Positions 42,830 to 55,100 of a DNA stretch of 64,000 nucleotides are shown here, in pieces (within the stretch, counting starts at the first letter, position 1; each line of letters starts with the position of its first letter). A model generated the notes under the pieces. It saw nothing but the letters and a program-made list of their open reading frames with translations, did no database searches and was not told the origin of the DNA. Source of the stretch: Anisakis pegreffii (taxonomy: Eukaryota; Nematoda; Chromadorea; Rhabditida; Anisakidae). The DNA lies in NCBI GenBank assembly GCA_035041965.1, contig JAPYMA010000141.1:1-64000 (forward strand), in the 5' to 3' direction. A program made the position numbers and the translations under genes.

Positions 42830-45800
42830 CTAATCATTGTAGGTCGTCTCATTCCAGTACGTTTTAACTCTACTGAGATCCAGACAGCCGGCGCCAATAG
42901 TGGTTGGACAAGATATCGGTTCTGAGATGAGTATTCCTGAAACATTTCCGGTTAGCGCAGTGAAATTAGTGGTGTTATATCAATATAATAGGTGTTTTCC
43001 CTTATGATATGATAAACTGGAAAGTGTTTTTGATGTTATGATGGGGTTGTGGTTACAATCAGGATTGATGTTTGAATGTTGTGAGAAGTACAATGCGATC
43101 GTGATCTGATGAAGTTTAGCGAATTAATTCTGGAGTTTACCTGCAACACACGCAGTCATAAAACACGAGAATATTCCTGCGATAAGTGCTCTCACGACAA
43201 CTTTCGCGAAAATTGACTTCCTTTTAGGACACATCGCTGATAGAATACCTATAACAAATAAGATCGTTTTGATTAGTGTGCTCTATATTCATATCATCCG
43301 TTGACATTTTCACTAGTCTGATTTACTGATCCTGCAATTTTAACTTCGTTTAATAACTTTAACTTCATCGTTTAATCCTGGACAAAATATATTTTATATC
43401 CAGTGATTGTCTCTGTGGCACTAGCACAATACGAATGAAGTTGAAATTCGGTGCTGCATAAAATCGCAAAACCTTTCATGCCACTGTGAATTGTGAGATT
43501 GATACAGGTTTTGTCTGGGAGATGCGTTCATCTCCGGTAAATGAGAGACCTCGCAGACTGATTGCAGATGGTCACATTTAAATTATCCATACGGATCTGC
43601 ATAAGTTTCGAAATGGAGTGGTAGACTGAATTTCACGAGTCTCACTACAGTAAGCACTTTAAGTTTAGAAAGTACGAAGAGTCGCGTGAAGTTTGCTTCC
43701 TTTTTGTGCTTTGTAAATGGACAAATGACTGACCCATCTGACTTCCGATCATCGAAATGTTTGAGAATCCGCACAGAGCGTACGTTGCGATCATTTGCGC
43801 TCGTTTCTGGAATGGAGCAATTTACATGTGACCATTTCGGTAGTTACCGATACATCCAAAAGATCAACATTTCGTTCTACAGTGCATTCAAACATAATCT
43901 CATGAATACCCTCCTGCTTGACTCAATTATGTATCGTCTACACACCCGGAAAATATCCAGCCCTCTTTGAAAAAAAAAAACTGGTTTGACAAAATGGTAT
44001 CAATATGTTCATTTGTTGGACTCATTGGAAAGATCAATCTGTACAAACGAGATCGTAATCGGAGTCTCACCACAGATTCTGCGAAGATATGTTTCAGTAA
44101 AAGAAAGTAATGAAATGCATACACCAGGCAATGTTCCGTCATGCATCATAGTATATAGATGTTGATATGCGATAAATTCATTTAGCACTGTCTTCATTCC
44201 CATCAACTCAGCAACCAGTAAAGTTTCAGCCAGAGCTTTCTGAATTTCATTTGATCACTTTGATCAATTATTGATTACGAAGATTGGTCTGTCATCCCGC
44301 TCCCCGTCACCAACGAATCACGGAATATCTGTCGAAATCACGCGTAACATCTCCAAAAATTCTCTTTCAAACTCTCAATTGAACACAAAACAAAAGCAGA
44401 TAAATGATCGGTTTGAGAAACACTAATACAGGTGCAATATTGAATCGAGGGCTGAAACAAGAACGAGTGTTACGTACTGCTGGATCCGGTTGATCAGATG
44501 CACCCATCATGAATGCAAACGGGAAGAAGCAGTAGCCGAGAATTTTCTGAAATAACTTCTGATATTAACAAGGATCATCTTCATTGTAAGTTAAAACGTT
44601 TAAATGAGTGGAAATTCACGAGCACATAGAATAATCCACATTAGTATGGAAACTAACATTGAAGGTAAGATCTGGAATATCAACCAAAGAGCCAAAAAAT
44701 TGCACAACTGAATTGAGCAAGGCGAGTAGTGCAATGAACACTATCAAATTTGCACCGATTGCCCAAACGAATTTCGACGAATGGCATGCGCCTTCGCACA
44801 TACAATGCAGAACATTGGCCGATTCTCTGAAATCATTCGCATCAATTTATTGCGGAAGGAATAACAACGAGTTTCAAAAATACTTATTGCAATATAAAAA
44901 AGCAATTCGAATGAAGAAGTTGCATTCATGAAGATTGTTGAAATTCAGCAAAGTCTTGTAAAAGAATATATCATTCGTATGCACGTCATCTTTTGAATCA
45001 AAATATCGCATCGCTTCAAAACGACGGTCTCAATGTGATCGTCTTTCAATCGTTCATTGTTGAAAATGAAATCCTGCTGGCAGTAGGCGTAGAGCAGGGA
45101 TATACAATAGATGTAAAATGGTCAGTACCTGACTGCAAATTTAAACGATGCGATATCCTTCTGCCTCGACACCTGAATTTCTGGATACATCAGCTTGGAA
45201 ACAGCCAACGAAACTGCGGCCGACATCACAGTTGCGGAAAGCAGATACGTGGGACAAGCCTGTAAATAATGCAGATTGTAAATGGGATAGAGCAGTTCAA
45301 TGTTTAAATCGACAAAAACAGCAAATATCAAATGGAGAATCTTCAATCATTTGATCGCTGATTATGATTGGTATGATTGACTTGAAATTGTTTGATTAAC
45401 GTCATGATGAAATTTCGCAACCTCGATGGGTGGGTATACATCGAGTTAGTGGTAAAGGTTCGACAAACGAATGCTCTGGACTGCGTTGAGTCAGATTTGG
45501 GCTTAACTTTAATCTGACCATTGGGTTGAGACTCACACTTGTCCTTATCCTTACGCTATCACTCAAGCTGAAGGTCGAGACAGTAATGTGTTCAACAATA
45601 TTCACAGTTTTTGTTACCTAGTTTCGGCCTCTCGTAGAGAAGTGAATATCGAAATGTGATTGATGTTTGCACGAATCCAGATGTTTGATCTAATGAACAT
45701 TCATCCTAATGAATATCATTGGAGTGAAATGTTTCATTTGAGGAAACGTCAAGGAATCTGGCATGGTTCTATGAAAAATGAGACATACCCCAAACGACAT

Positions 45801-48800
45801 ATACACCGAGAAGAGAGAGCCAGCGATACACGCGAATCCAGCCGTCATCACCGCATGAATCTCACTCTCAGTCATCGTTTTCAGTGCTGGTTCTATCAAA
45901 ATAGCTGCTTCAGTCTGCAAATGTAGAAGAATCTTTAGATGAAACATCCACCTCACCCGAAACTGTTTCAACAAAACGCCATCAAGAAATTACCAAATAG
46001 ATCGAGGTAAGGCTCAAGGATGCATATTTACCTGTCCCAGAAATATGCAAGCAGCTGCATTTAGACTCTCGGCAGCAGTGGTACCAACTGTGTATTGCAT
46101 AAGCCAGGCGATTCTTGTGAGAACAGCCTCGATAATACCCAGATAGTATAGCACACTCACTATAGCACCGAAATAGATGATAATTTGCAAGCTCTGAAGT
46201 GGAACCATTTTAGTCACAACAATGCTACGAAATTCATCATAAATGATGAAATCGATACTGATGCTGACACATTTATATTCAACGATCACAGCTACCAGTT
46301 GTGGAATGTCCGATTATTTGTGTTCAACGATCACAGCTACCAGTTGTGGAATGCAGCGTTGAACAAACAATAACTAACACTGAAAATGAACACCGAAGCC
46401 AGTCCGCAAATCTCGGGAGGCGCCGAAACGAATCCGTATGTCTTTGCAGTACCCACCAAGGCATAGTCAAGAAATGTTACAACCTGAAAACTCACTGGCA
46501 TCTTTGTCCATCGCGCACGAAGAGTTCTTCATCAAAGTTTTCCAAAATTGGGCAAGTTCCCCTCCATGGATTGAATGCTTCGTAAGCGAGTATCTTCGAA
46601 CATAATTGAAAGGGCTCACCGTGTGACCCGTTGAATACGAGTGTTTCGGCGTTTATTTTGTAATAACAATGTCTTATATTATCGAAACACAAAGTATTCA
46701 TATCATACAAACACAAAGGGAGGAGATCCTCCAAGTGAGATATGCGAAAGTTACATTTCGTCATCCGAATCGATAGTGCATTACATCCGTGTACATCTTA
46801 CACATGTACAGCTAACGCACAGATTTAAAGGTTGCATTATATATCACTTTGGTGTCCCTCACGAATCGCCTCTTTCGCACTCCGTCACTACAGAGTGCTT
46901 ATTGCAGTTGATATATCTGATCAACGAGATTCTCATCTTGACGGAAATAAAGAAGTAAGTACCTGCTCACTGAACCATCTGAATGCAGCATGTCCAGCCG
47001 GCCAACGCAGAACAAGGAATCCAACAAGGAACTGCAATATTATGGCACATATCACCGGTCGCCATTTCACCTGAATAAACGTGTTTATGAGATCGAAGTT
47101 GTGGTGGCAATTACTCGAACGGGCATTGCAGCAAGAACTGTTGCCGAGAACAACCGATTTTTCGAATTAGCTCCCAAGATGGTGGCTGACCGTACAACTC
47201 AATCTGTGATCATTTTGTGCCCATTCTGATCTCGGCTGAATGGCATTCTCCGGCTGAAACTTGAAGCCTATGTTCTTGATGTCTTCGAGAATTCCGTGAA
47301 GATTGCGTGTGCCCTTTTCCTGACAGTTCGCACTATTTCACGAGTCATGTTGACTCCAATCTGATGATCGTTGAAAATTTGATCGTTGATGTTTGAAGAG
47401 ACTAACAGATGTGGTCTTCCGGATCACCAGTCAACCACTAAATCAAGAATGATAATAATCATACAAATGGCAGTAAATTTCACAGCATCACTGCTTCATT
47501 CCTACGTCATTACCTTTTGGAGAATTCGACTTCGTCACTGATCTTTGGATAGCAGCTATGAAGCTGATGATGGTGATAGTAGCGAATTCATGTCAGATTG
47601 GAGCTGTCCAGATGAACCAATACTGAGGTTTGAGGGAACTTATGAAAAGTTTCAAAAGGGAGCATACTTCTAGTTTTGCAGCAAGAGGTCTCGAACAATA
47701 ACGTTGAATGATCTTCGGTTTCAATCAGTTCAACTCAAAAATGATTTTGGTCTGTTGTCTAATCATACCAATGATTTTTCAAGGATTTTGTTGACGATTT
47801 CGATTATTCTTGTTGATCGGCAATGTTGTTTTTGTTGATTTCAATTCGAAAACTTTCGTTACTTGACAAAATTTATACGATAGTTGGGACGGATCGTTAC
47901 CACTTTTATTTGCTCAAATCTCTATCAGAATCACAGTTTATTCAGCTAAAAGGTGCTCATTAGAGTTGTGTGATCAAAATGACTCCACTGTGCGTTCAGC
48001 GAGAACCAATCAACCAATTCCAATATGAAGTCGATTGGTGTATTGTTACGATCTGCTTAAAATGTGCCTCAAAATGTTGAGCTGCATAACCAAATGAAAA
48101 TGATTCCGTGAATTGGCTGTGCAAAGGATTTCAATTATCACTGAATCCCGTCCATGAATTGAACACATCTTCACGATCGGTTTCAATCCAATGATGATAA
48201 CATAACAATTATATTTGTTAGACGCCAAAGTGATTGCTCCACTCAAAATGACTATACACAAATTCAGAAAAATACCTTAGCTGGATTAGCTGAAAACAGA
48301 AATCCCAGCACAATGTACATTATAAAACCAAGGAGACTGCGTAAACGAATTCGCGAATCAGCGGAATCGATTATCACCCATATCACGAATGCAGCAATAA
48401 GAATTGCTAGTGCACCACTGCAAAATTAATTTCGTCGGAGTGAAAATACAATTGGTTATAATTATAGGTATTTTTTCGAAATTTATCGCACAAGTGGACA
48501 GATTCTGAAAGTACAATGGATCGCAAAACTTACAGTTTGACGATGTGAATGCCGCACAGATCAATATTCCAAATGTGACCCATGACTTCAGCAAATGGTA
48601 CCAATTTAGGCTGCATACGAATGAGCCACTTTTTGATCACCAAAAAATACAAGAAGCCAAAATAAGTTAATAACATCAGAACGAGAAGTGCCAGTGAAAG
48701 GTGGATATCACGTACGAATGTGTAGATAGCATAAGCATGGAACCCAATTATCAGTGTCACTGCTGTCACTAATTTGATTATTCTGAAAAGAGATGAAAGC

Positions 48801-49210
48801 TAACAAGATTCGGTGATTATTACACCGAATTGAAACTGTACGATAGCTCGTGAACTCCTGTTCTATGAGATGTGTGAAAGTAGAAAAAGGAGCGATTAGA
48901 ATATGATTTGGGAATGATGTATTTACTTTATTCACTTAGTTCATGTTTTTGGAGTGATACTTGTTGTTAGGAACAACAACGTTTGGAACTTTGTAGTTGA
49001 GGTTACCAAAATAAGTGGAGTTCTGTGATGCCTTCTTTTCAGTGAATGAGTATCGAACGCTTTAACTAAAAAGTTGCGCTTTTGAATTTTGATTTCGATC
49101 TGAATTCTGATAATGAATTGTTTCACTTACCGTCCGTATTGGTTACAAAATTCATAATACTTTGATTGCATGCGCAATAAGCATGTTGCTTTTCCATTAT
49201 ATTCGTCCAT
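42830..49210 (-). CDS. SLC28/CNT nucleoside transporter, intact copy
   Basis: Fourteen minus-strand exons, high to low: 49210-49131, 48782-48534, 48417-48276, 47070-46963, 46483-46379, 46193-46032, 45914-45789, 45259-45129, 44826-44658, 44546-44478, 44239-~44123, 43806-43734, 43248-43141, 42936-42830. They join in phase to about 581 residues. Family landmarks in order: VKWRPVICAIILQFLVGFLV, FQWF-type FRWFSEQ, IIIYFGAIVSVLYYLGIIE, GTTAAESLNAAACIFLGQ then TEA, SEIHAVMTAGFACIAGS, SATVMSAAVSLAVSKLMYPE, FVWAIGANLIVF, the CNT signature GMKTVLNEFIAY, YALCGFSNISMIG and CPKRKS. These proteins import nucleosides across the plasma membrane with Na+ or H+. The C-terminus (ISEPISC...GAGCLDL) is shared with the neighbouring copy. 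Start codon is assigned from an 80-nt first exon whose phase fits exon 2. Confidence 0.92.
46278..46360 (+). repeat. Perfect 31-bp tandem duplication in intron 5
   Basis: The string beginning ttcaacgatcacagctacca and ending gttgtggaatg occurs twice with a 45-bp period. Identity between copies points to a recent event. It lies in the intron between exons 5 and 6 of the intact nucleoside transporter and does not touch coding sequence. Confidence 0.8.
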
Positions 49211-52123
49211 TACCGTTTATTTCTTCGGTTCCTCGATACAAAAAGCTTTACTGCAATTTTTTGTGGAACTTTAGATCGATGTAATTTTCTGAATACGCGC
49301 GAATTCTGTGACTACGCGGTAGATCGGAGCGAACCCTCCAAGAAAATTGGACATAATTTACTGATTTGTTTTAATCGGAACTTGTCTCTTCAGAGGGACT
49401 GTCACGATTGGAACACCGAAAAATGCAACTGAAGCAATGCACGATTGGGATGCTTGTGCGTGAACAAGTTAACAAACAGGGCGAACAACGTGCACATCAA
49501 CAAATTGTTCACAAATATTTGAATTAGAGAAAAAAATTTATGGCTTCTAGTTAAATTCGATATTGAAACGTTTTGATTGTCTTTTCATGAAGATAAAAAT
49601 TACAATCAATTTCGGGCGATCCAAATGCTTCCGTTTGTCACTGTTTGCGAGAATCGAATTTTTTTCGTTCCACTACCATGACTCCGAAACAAATTGTTTA
49701 TGTTCAACACTGTATTTGCATTGGAAAGGAAGTACATTCATGATTTCACGGTCGTGAGCACTTCATGATCTTGATAAGATCTTCAAACGTAAGTATTTCA
49801 TGATCGAGAATAAAAAGCCAAAAACACCAACGACGTTTCAATCCTTTTACCACTCTCAACGCTCCCACTTATTTCCGAAATATTTTACCGTGACAAGATT
49901 TCGAATTCCTGATCAGTTTCTTTTCCAGATCGTGCCCTACTTGTTCTCAATGAATGAAGTGCAAATATAGTTCAATTGCTAATTAAACTCGCGATTGCTC
50001 GGCATCAAAGTGGTTCATAAACTGAATGTGATATGTTGGCTGCAACTCGTTCGGTCGATGCTCTCTGTGATTTCACATGTTACACGAGTGTATTGTTTGA
50101 TTTGTAATCATATATCATCGTGCAAAATTTTTTAATGGTATGATGTGTGATGTTGTTATCGTTTTACACGCAGTATTGTCTTGAGACGACTGCTTAAAAT
50201 TGTACTTAACAAAGCGGTATTTGTAGACAACATATTACAGCATTGATAAAAAGTACAAACTTGCAGTATCAAAGACCAGGAACCCAGGCTAAATATGGTC
50301 GCACTAATGCAAACGAATGCTAGTCACATCAGCATTGCGTAAGAAATTCATCGCACAACGATTTTGGAGGAGGAAGTTTCATACAGTAAAACTTAATGAA
50401 TTGTTAGGAAAAAAATTGGACTTAATCGGACTCAGCTGGAAGGATCCCATCCGTAGTTACTCTCGAAATATTCAAAGAAGTCATCTGAGCCATTAAATGC
50501 AAAACTCCTCGGTTGTCTTTTTCCTGACAGGAGTGAATACAACGGATGGATTTGGAGGTTTTTATTGATGCTTTTTACACATAACAATTTAGTTTACCAC
50601 AAGATCCATCGTAAGTAGCAGCTCTCTGAAATTAGTTGCCCCACTTTTTTCTCGGATGTACTGTAACCATAGGATTGATTCTAAAGGTGATTCAAAGCGA
50701 CCTATGCTGACGACCCCGGATTGTGCTGTAGCTGTAGCACACAGATAACGAAATGAGCGAACGAGGACACACTGCTAAAACAATAAGCTAGAGAAAAGAT
50801 AATCAAACAAGATTCAAAATGTAACAGCGTGCACTTAAAGTTGCCGTCATCTCAAATGTGACTAATCAACGCAACCATATCCATAATAAGCATGATATTC
50901 GAAATCAATAAGCAAACCTATTGGAAACTGCTCACAATTAAGATCATTTAATATCGTCTGCGATGAATTGCAGAAATATGTGATACGTCGAAATATTTAG
51001 ATGTTGAACAGTGGAAGGGAGATATTAGAAAATTCACATTTACAGCCACACCTGCGATGCTGCAATCTGCTAGTGGCTCAAAAAACAGTGCATGAAAAAG
51101 ACACTGACAGTAACTACAACAGTGCATGAAAACCCAATAGCAGAATCTTCAGGTGGCAGCTTCAAGTGATGCAAATCTTGAAATCTTAGTTTTCAGCCGA
51201 AGATATGAAAATAATATTGGGCACGTAACTGAAATGTGCAGTGATGTCGAACAATGTCCGCACCTTCAGTAAATGATTTTTCATCAATGCTGAGTGCACG
51301 ATAAATATGCACAACGATGAAAATGAGCAAAAAACTTCGAATGTCTTCTTCTCGTACCAATAAAATAGTCGTATTGTCAATGTGTCAGATATTCTTTTAC
51401 AGCCAGCAAATATCTTATACGTGACGAAAAGTTCATCATTTTATCTTTTTTTTATCATTATCAGCCAAATCGTTATCAGCCACCTACTGATAACGCACAG
51501 AGGCAGGTTTTTTTGATTGTATGCTCTCGAACTAATGCATCCAACTTTGGATGTGTTAAATGGATTGCTAACGAGAAGGACTGAAATGCGATGTTGGACT
51601 CATTTTACACGCCTTTCTGTTGGTAATTTTCAAATTTTTTCGTTCGTCAAACGCAGCGATAATGCAACACGAATCGATATTCATATGGTATGGCAATCAC
51701 AATGATCTTTTGAAGCATCAAAATCCTCAGAAAATTCAACAGCGAAGAATATGTATGGCGCTCAGAAAATTCGTCTAACAGCGTTTTGCCTAATGGCAGT
51801 TTGTCTAACGGACGGTTTTTAATGGATATTTTGCCTAATAGGCAAACTGTTTTTAGGCAAACTATCTTCAGGCAAAACGGTTTTAGGCATATTGTCCGGT
51901 CACGCCTAAAAATCAATCTTAATTTGCATGTCTTAAAACAACGAAACACTTTGCGACAATGTTACGGAAGTTATAATACTTCCAGTGATTGCGTATTGAA
52001 GATTTAAAATTTTATTTTCAACTTGTCGAATGTTCTTTAATTGAGTGATTGATTGATTCTAAAATATTCCAAATTACACATTATCGTATTATCTTATTGT
52101 TGCGAAATGGATGCTGAAGGGAG
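49211..52123. other. Interval between the two nucleoside transporters
   Basis: About 2.9 kb that should hold the promoter of the left copy and the 3' region of the right copy. No third gene is seen. One repeat cluster near 51.8 kb is listed separately; the rest is AT-rich without nameable features. Confidence 0.5.
51772..51910. repeat. Cluster of gcctaa/ttaggc short repeats
   Basis: The word ttttgcctaa and its reverse complement ttaggcaaaa recur at near-regular spacing: cgttttgcctaatgg, tttgtctaacgg, attttgcctaatagg, then ttttaggcaaac, cttcaggcaaaac and ttttaggcat. Direct units on the left face inverted units on the right, so the block can fold on itself. It lies downstream of the right nucleoside transporter. 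Confidence 0.65.
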
Positions 52124-55100
52124 TCAGTGTTGAGTGATGTATTGCGCACTGTTGAAGAATGTCTCGACATCGTTTAAGTCCAAACAGCCATCACCGAACG
52201 CTCCTTTGCACGCTTTCGGCTCTGATATCAGAATTCCTGAAATTCAGCATCGCATGTGCCTATTTGTTTGTCAGTTATTGCAGTTTTTTTGAGTTTATAA
52301 TGAATCATCGAATGGTACATTACAAATTGGTTTGCTTCATGAAATAATTGGTGGTTACCTAACAGTAAGTATGCACTCAGCCAGGTGCCTCAGGTTGAAT
52401 AATCACAATAATATGAAGATATACACACTATCAAGAGATCGTAAAAAATTGGAATTTAGATAACTCAACTGACCAGCAACACAAGCTGTCATACAACATG
52501 ACAATATTCCTGTGATGAGCGCTCTGACAGCCACGCGTGAGAATGACGATTTGCGCTGAGGGCAGAGTGCAGAGAGAATACCTGTAAATACATTGCCGCT
52601 TTGAGGAATCATCAGGAATGTTTCCTGATCAACACATAAATCGCTCACCAATTTGTGTTCCAATCATTGAGATATTCGAAAATCCGCATAAGGCGTAAGT
52701 GGCTATCATTTTGGCACGTTTCTGAAAAGAAAAAAACGCACACTCTTCATATCGGACAGTATGTTCAACATTCACCAGACAACTTTTGAGACTATATTAT
52801 GTACATAAACTTAGAAGAAGGTATTTATCACTAAAACGCTATTAAGTCTTAATTTCGCATTGACTTAGATGACGGGTTCCATTTATTAGGAATGAGAAAA
52901 TGATTCAGTGCTTACACCGGTTAATTGTCCAGTGCTGATCAGTTGACTAAGCTGCTGATAAGCAATAAATTCATTGAGTGCTGTCTTCACTCCAATCAAC
53001 TCAGCAACAATTAGTGTTTCTTCAGTGGCTTTCTGAAAGGTATGTGTTCATGACAACATCTCGACTTTGCACCACAAAATTTGGTTCATGAACTTTTTGT
53101 TATTTTATTTCGTTGTTTTCTTGAGCAGATCTATTGAGACGATCGCAAAACTGACTCATAAATAAAATGAATCTGAAAAACTAAAATAAACCGCTAGAAA
53201 TCAACAGTTAGGGAAAATCTTGCAACTGAAACAAAATGAAAATAATAATAAGCAACAATTTTACTTACCACAGGATCCTCTGCATCTGATGCTCCCAGCA
53301 TGTAGGCAAAGGGAAAAAACAATATCCGAGAATTTTCTGCAATAATACGAAATATGTTCAGGTGAAACATGCAAGAAGTGCGTTGTAACCGTTCAACACA
53401 AGAGAGGAGGGAATCGAGGATCTCACAGAAGATGAGAAATTGGTACAGAGTTGACATGAGCATTATGCGAAGGCGTAATTAATAATTCTGAAGAGCGTTT
53501 TGGTTGATTTTGAGTAACGAAGAGAAAAGTTGTTGGTTTATGGTTAATTAGAAATGACTAACATTGAATGTTAGGTCTGGCATATCAACGAGTGAACCGA
53601 AAAATGCAACAACAGTATTAAGACACGCCAGGAGTGCAATGTATACGATTAAATTGGCAGCAATCGCCCAAACCAACTTTGATGAATGCCACGCACCATC
53701 ACATAAACACTCGAGAATGCTACTGGTGTTTCTGAAATCAGCAACCTTCACCGAATGCAACTGACTGACTCAAAACAGTTATCATGAATATCAGGAATGG
53801 AAGAAGTGGACAAACTTTGGTGTACTAGATAGAAATAACGGGAAAATTTGAATGAGGCTTTGGATGCAGTTGAATGATTGATTCATGTAACAATACTTTA
53901 TTATAAACAATGACCGTTTGAGAAAGTGCAATTGGATGATGTGTTCTCTGATAACTTCATGCTCACGAATTGTTCTGACAAAGAGAACTTCTTACGGAAC
54001 CAAATAGTTGAACGCATCACTTCTAGCGATAAGATGGATACCAAAAATTTGGGATCTTATCAGAAACGTTTTCAGGTGACTGCTGATTTTGAGCGTCATG
54101 CAAAAGTGGCCACCACTGCTTCTCGTATATCCAAATGAGATAACGCAAAGTACCTGGTTGCAAATTTGAATGAGCCGACCTCTTTCTGGTTGGATTTTTG
54201 AACCTCCGGATACATCAATTTGGACAGAGCCAACGATATTGAAGCTGCCATAACTGTTGCAGAAAGGAGGTATGTTGGGCAAGCCTTCAAACTTGGAGGC
54301 GATTAACACTATTAAACTCTAATCAATCGCGGAGTGTCCTCATAACATGAACAGAGAAAAAATGACGTTAAATCAAAACGATTTCAGGGATTAATAGTGA
54401 TTTGGAGAATAAAATCTCCGAAATTTCTCTTTAATGATATGGCACAGTGAAAAGGAGGGAGATATGAAACGAGTGCAACAATAATTCTTGCGCTAAAACA
54501 TACACCGAAGGAGATGTATGCTGAGAAGAGCGAGCCAGCAATGCACGCAAAACCAGCCGACATCACCGCATGTATCTCGCTATCGGTCATTGTCTTGAGT
54601 GCTGGTCCTATCAGAACCGCTGATTCAGCCTAAAAATGCGGATGATGATTTCGGTTCCTTTCATCACGCTTACACTAGATAATTTCGCACTGGCGCATTT
54701 GCAAGGCTCATCATTTTATGTGCTCCCCTCCTAATAATGAAAGTGAAAAATTATTTCAAAATGTCAAAGACTGATTGCTTCAGACAACTTAAAAAAGTTT
54801 CCAATAATCAACACAAAAGTGAAACCCTAAACGATCACTGAACCCAATTACATCAATTCTGCATTCACCTGTCCGAGGAATATGCAACCGGCTGCGTTCA
54901 AACTTTCTGCTGCCGTAGTACCAATAGTGTTTTGCATTAACCAAGCCACTCGCGTTAGAACGGTCTCGATGATTCCCAAGTAATAGAGAACACTTACTAT
55001 TGCACCGAAATAGATTAAGATTTGGATAGCCTGAAAAAGGCAAAGTGATTCGAGAAACGGTGCAAAGAGAGCTTACGGACATTTAACGAAATGTTCAGTG

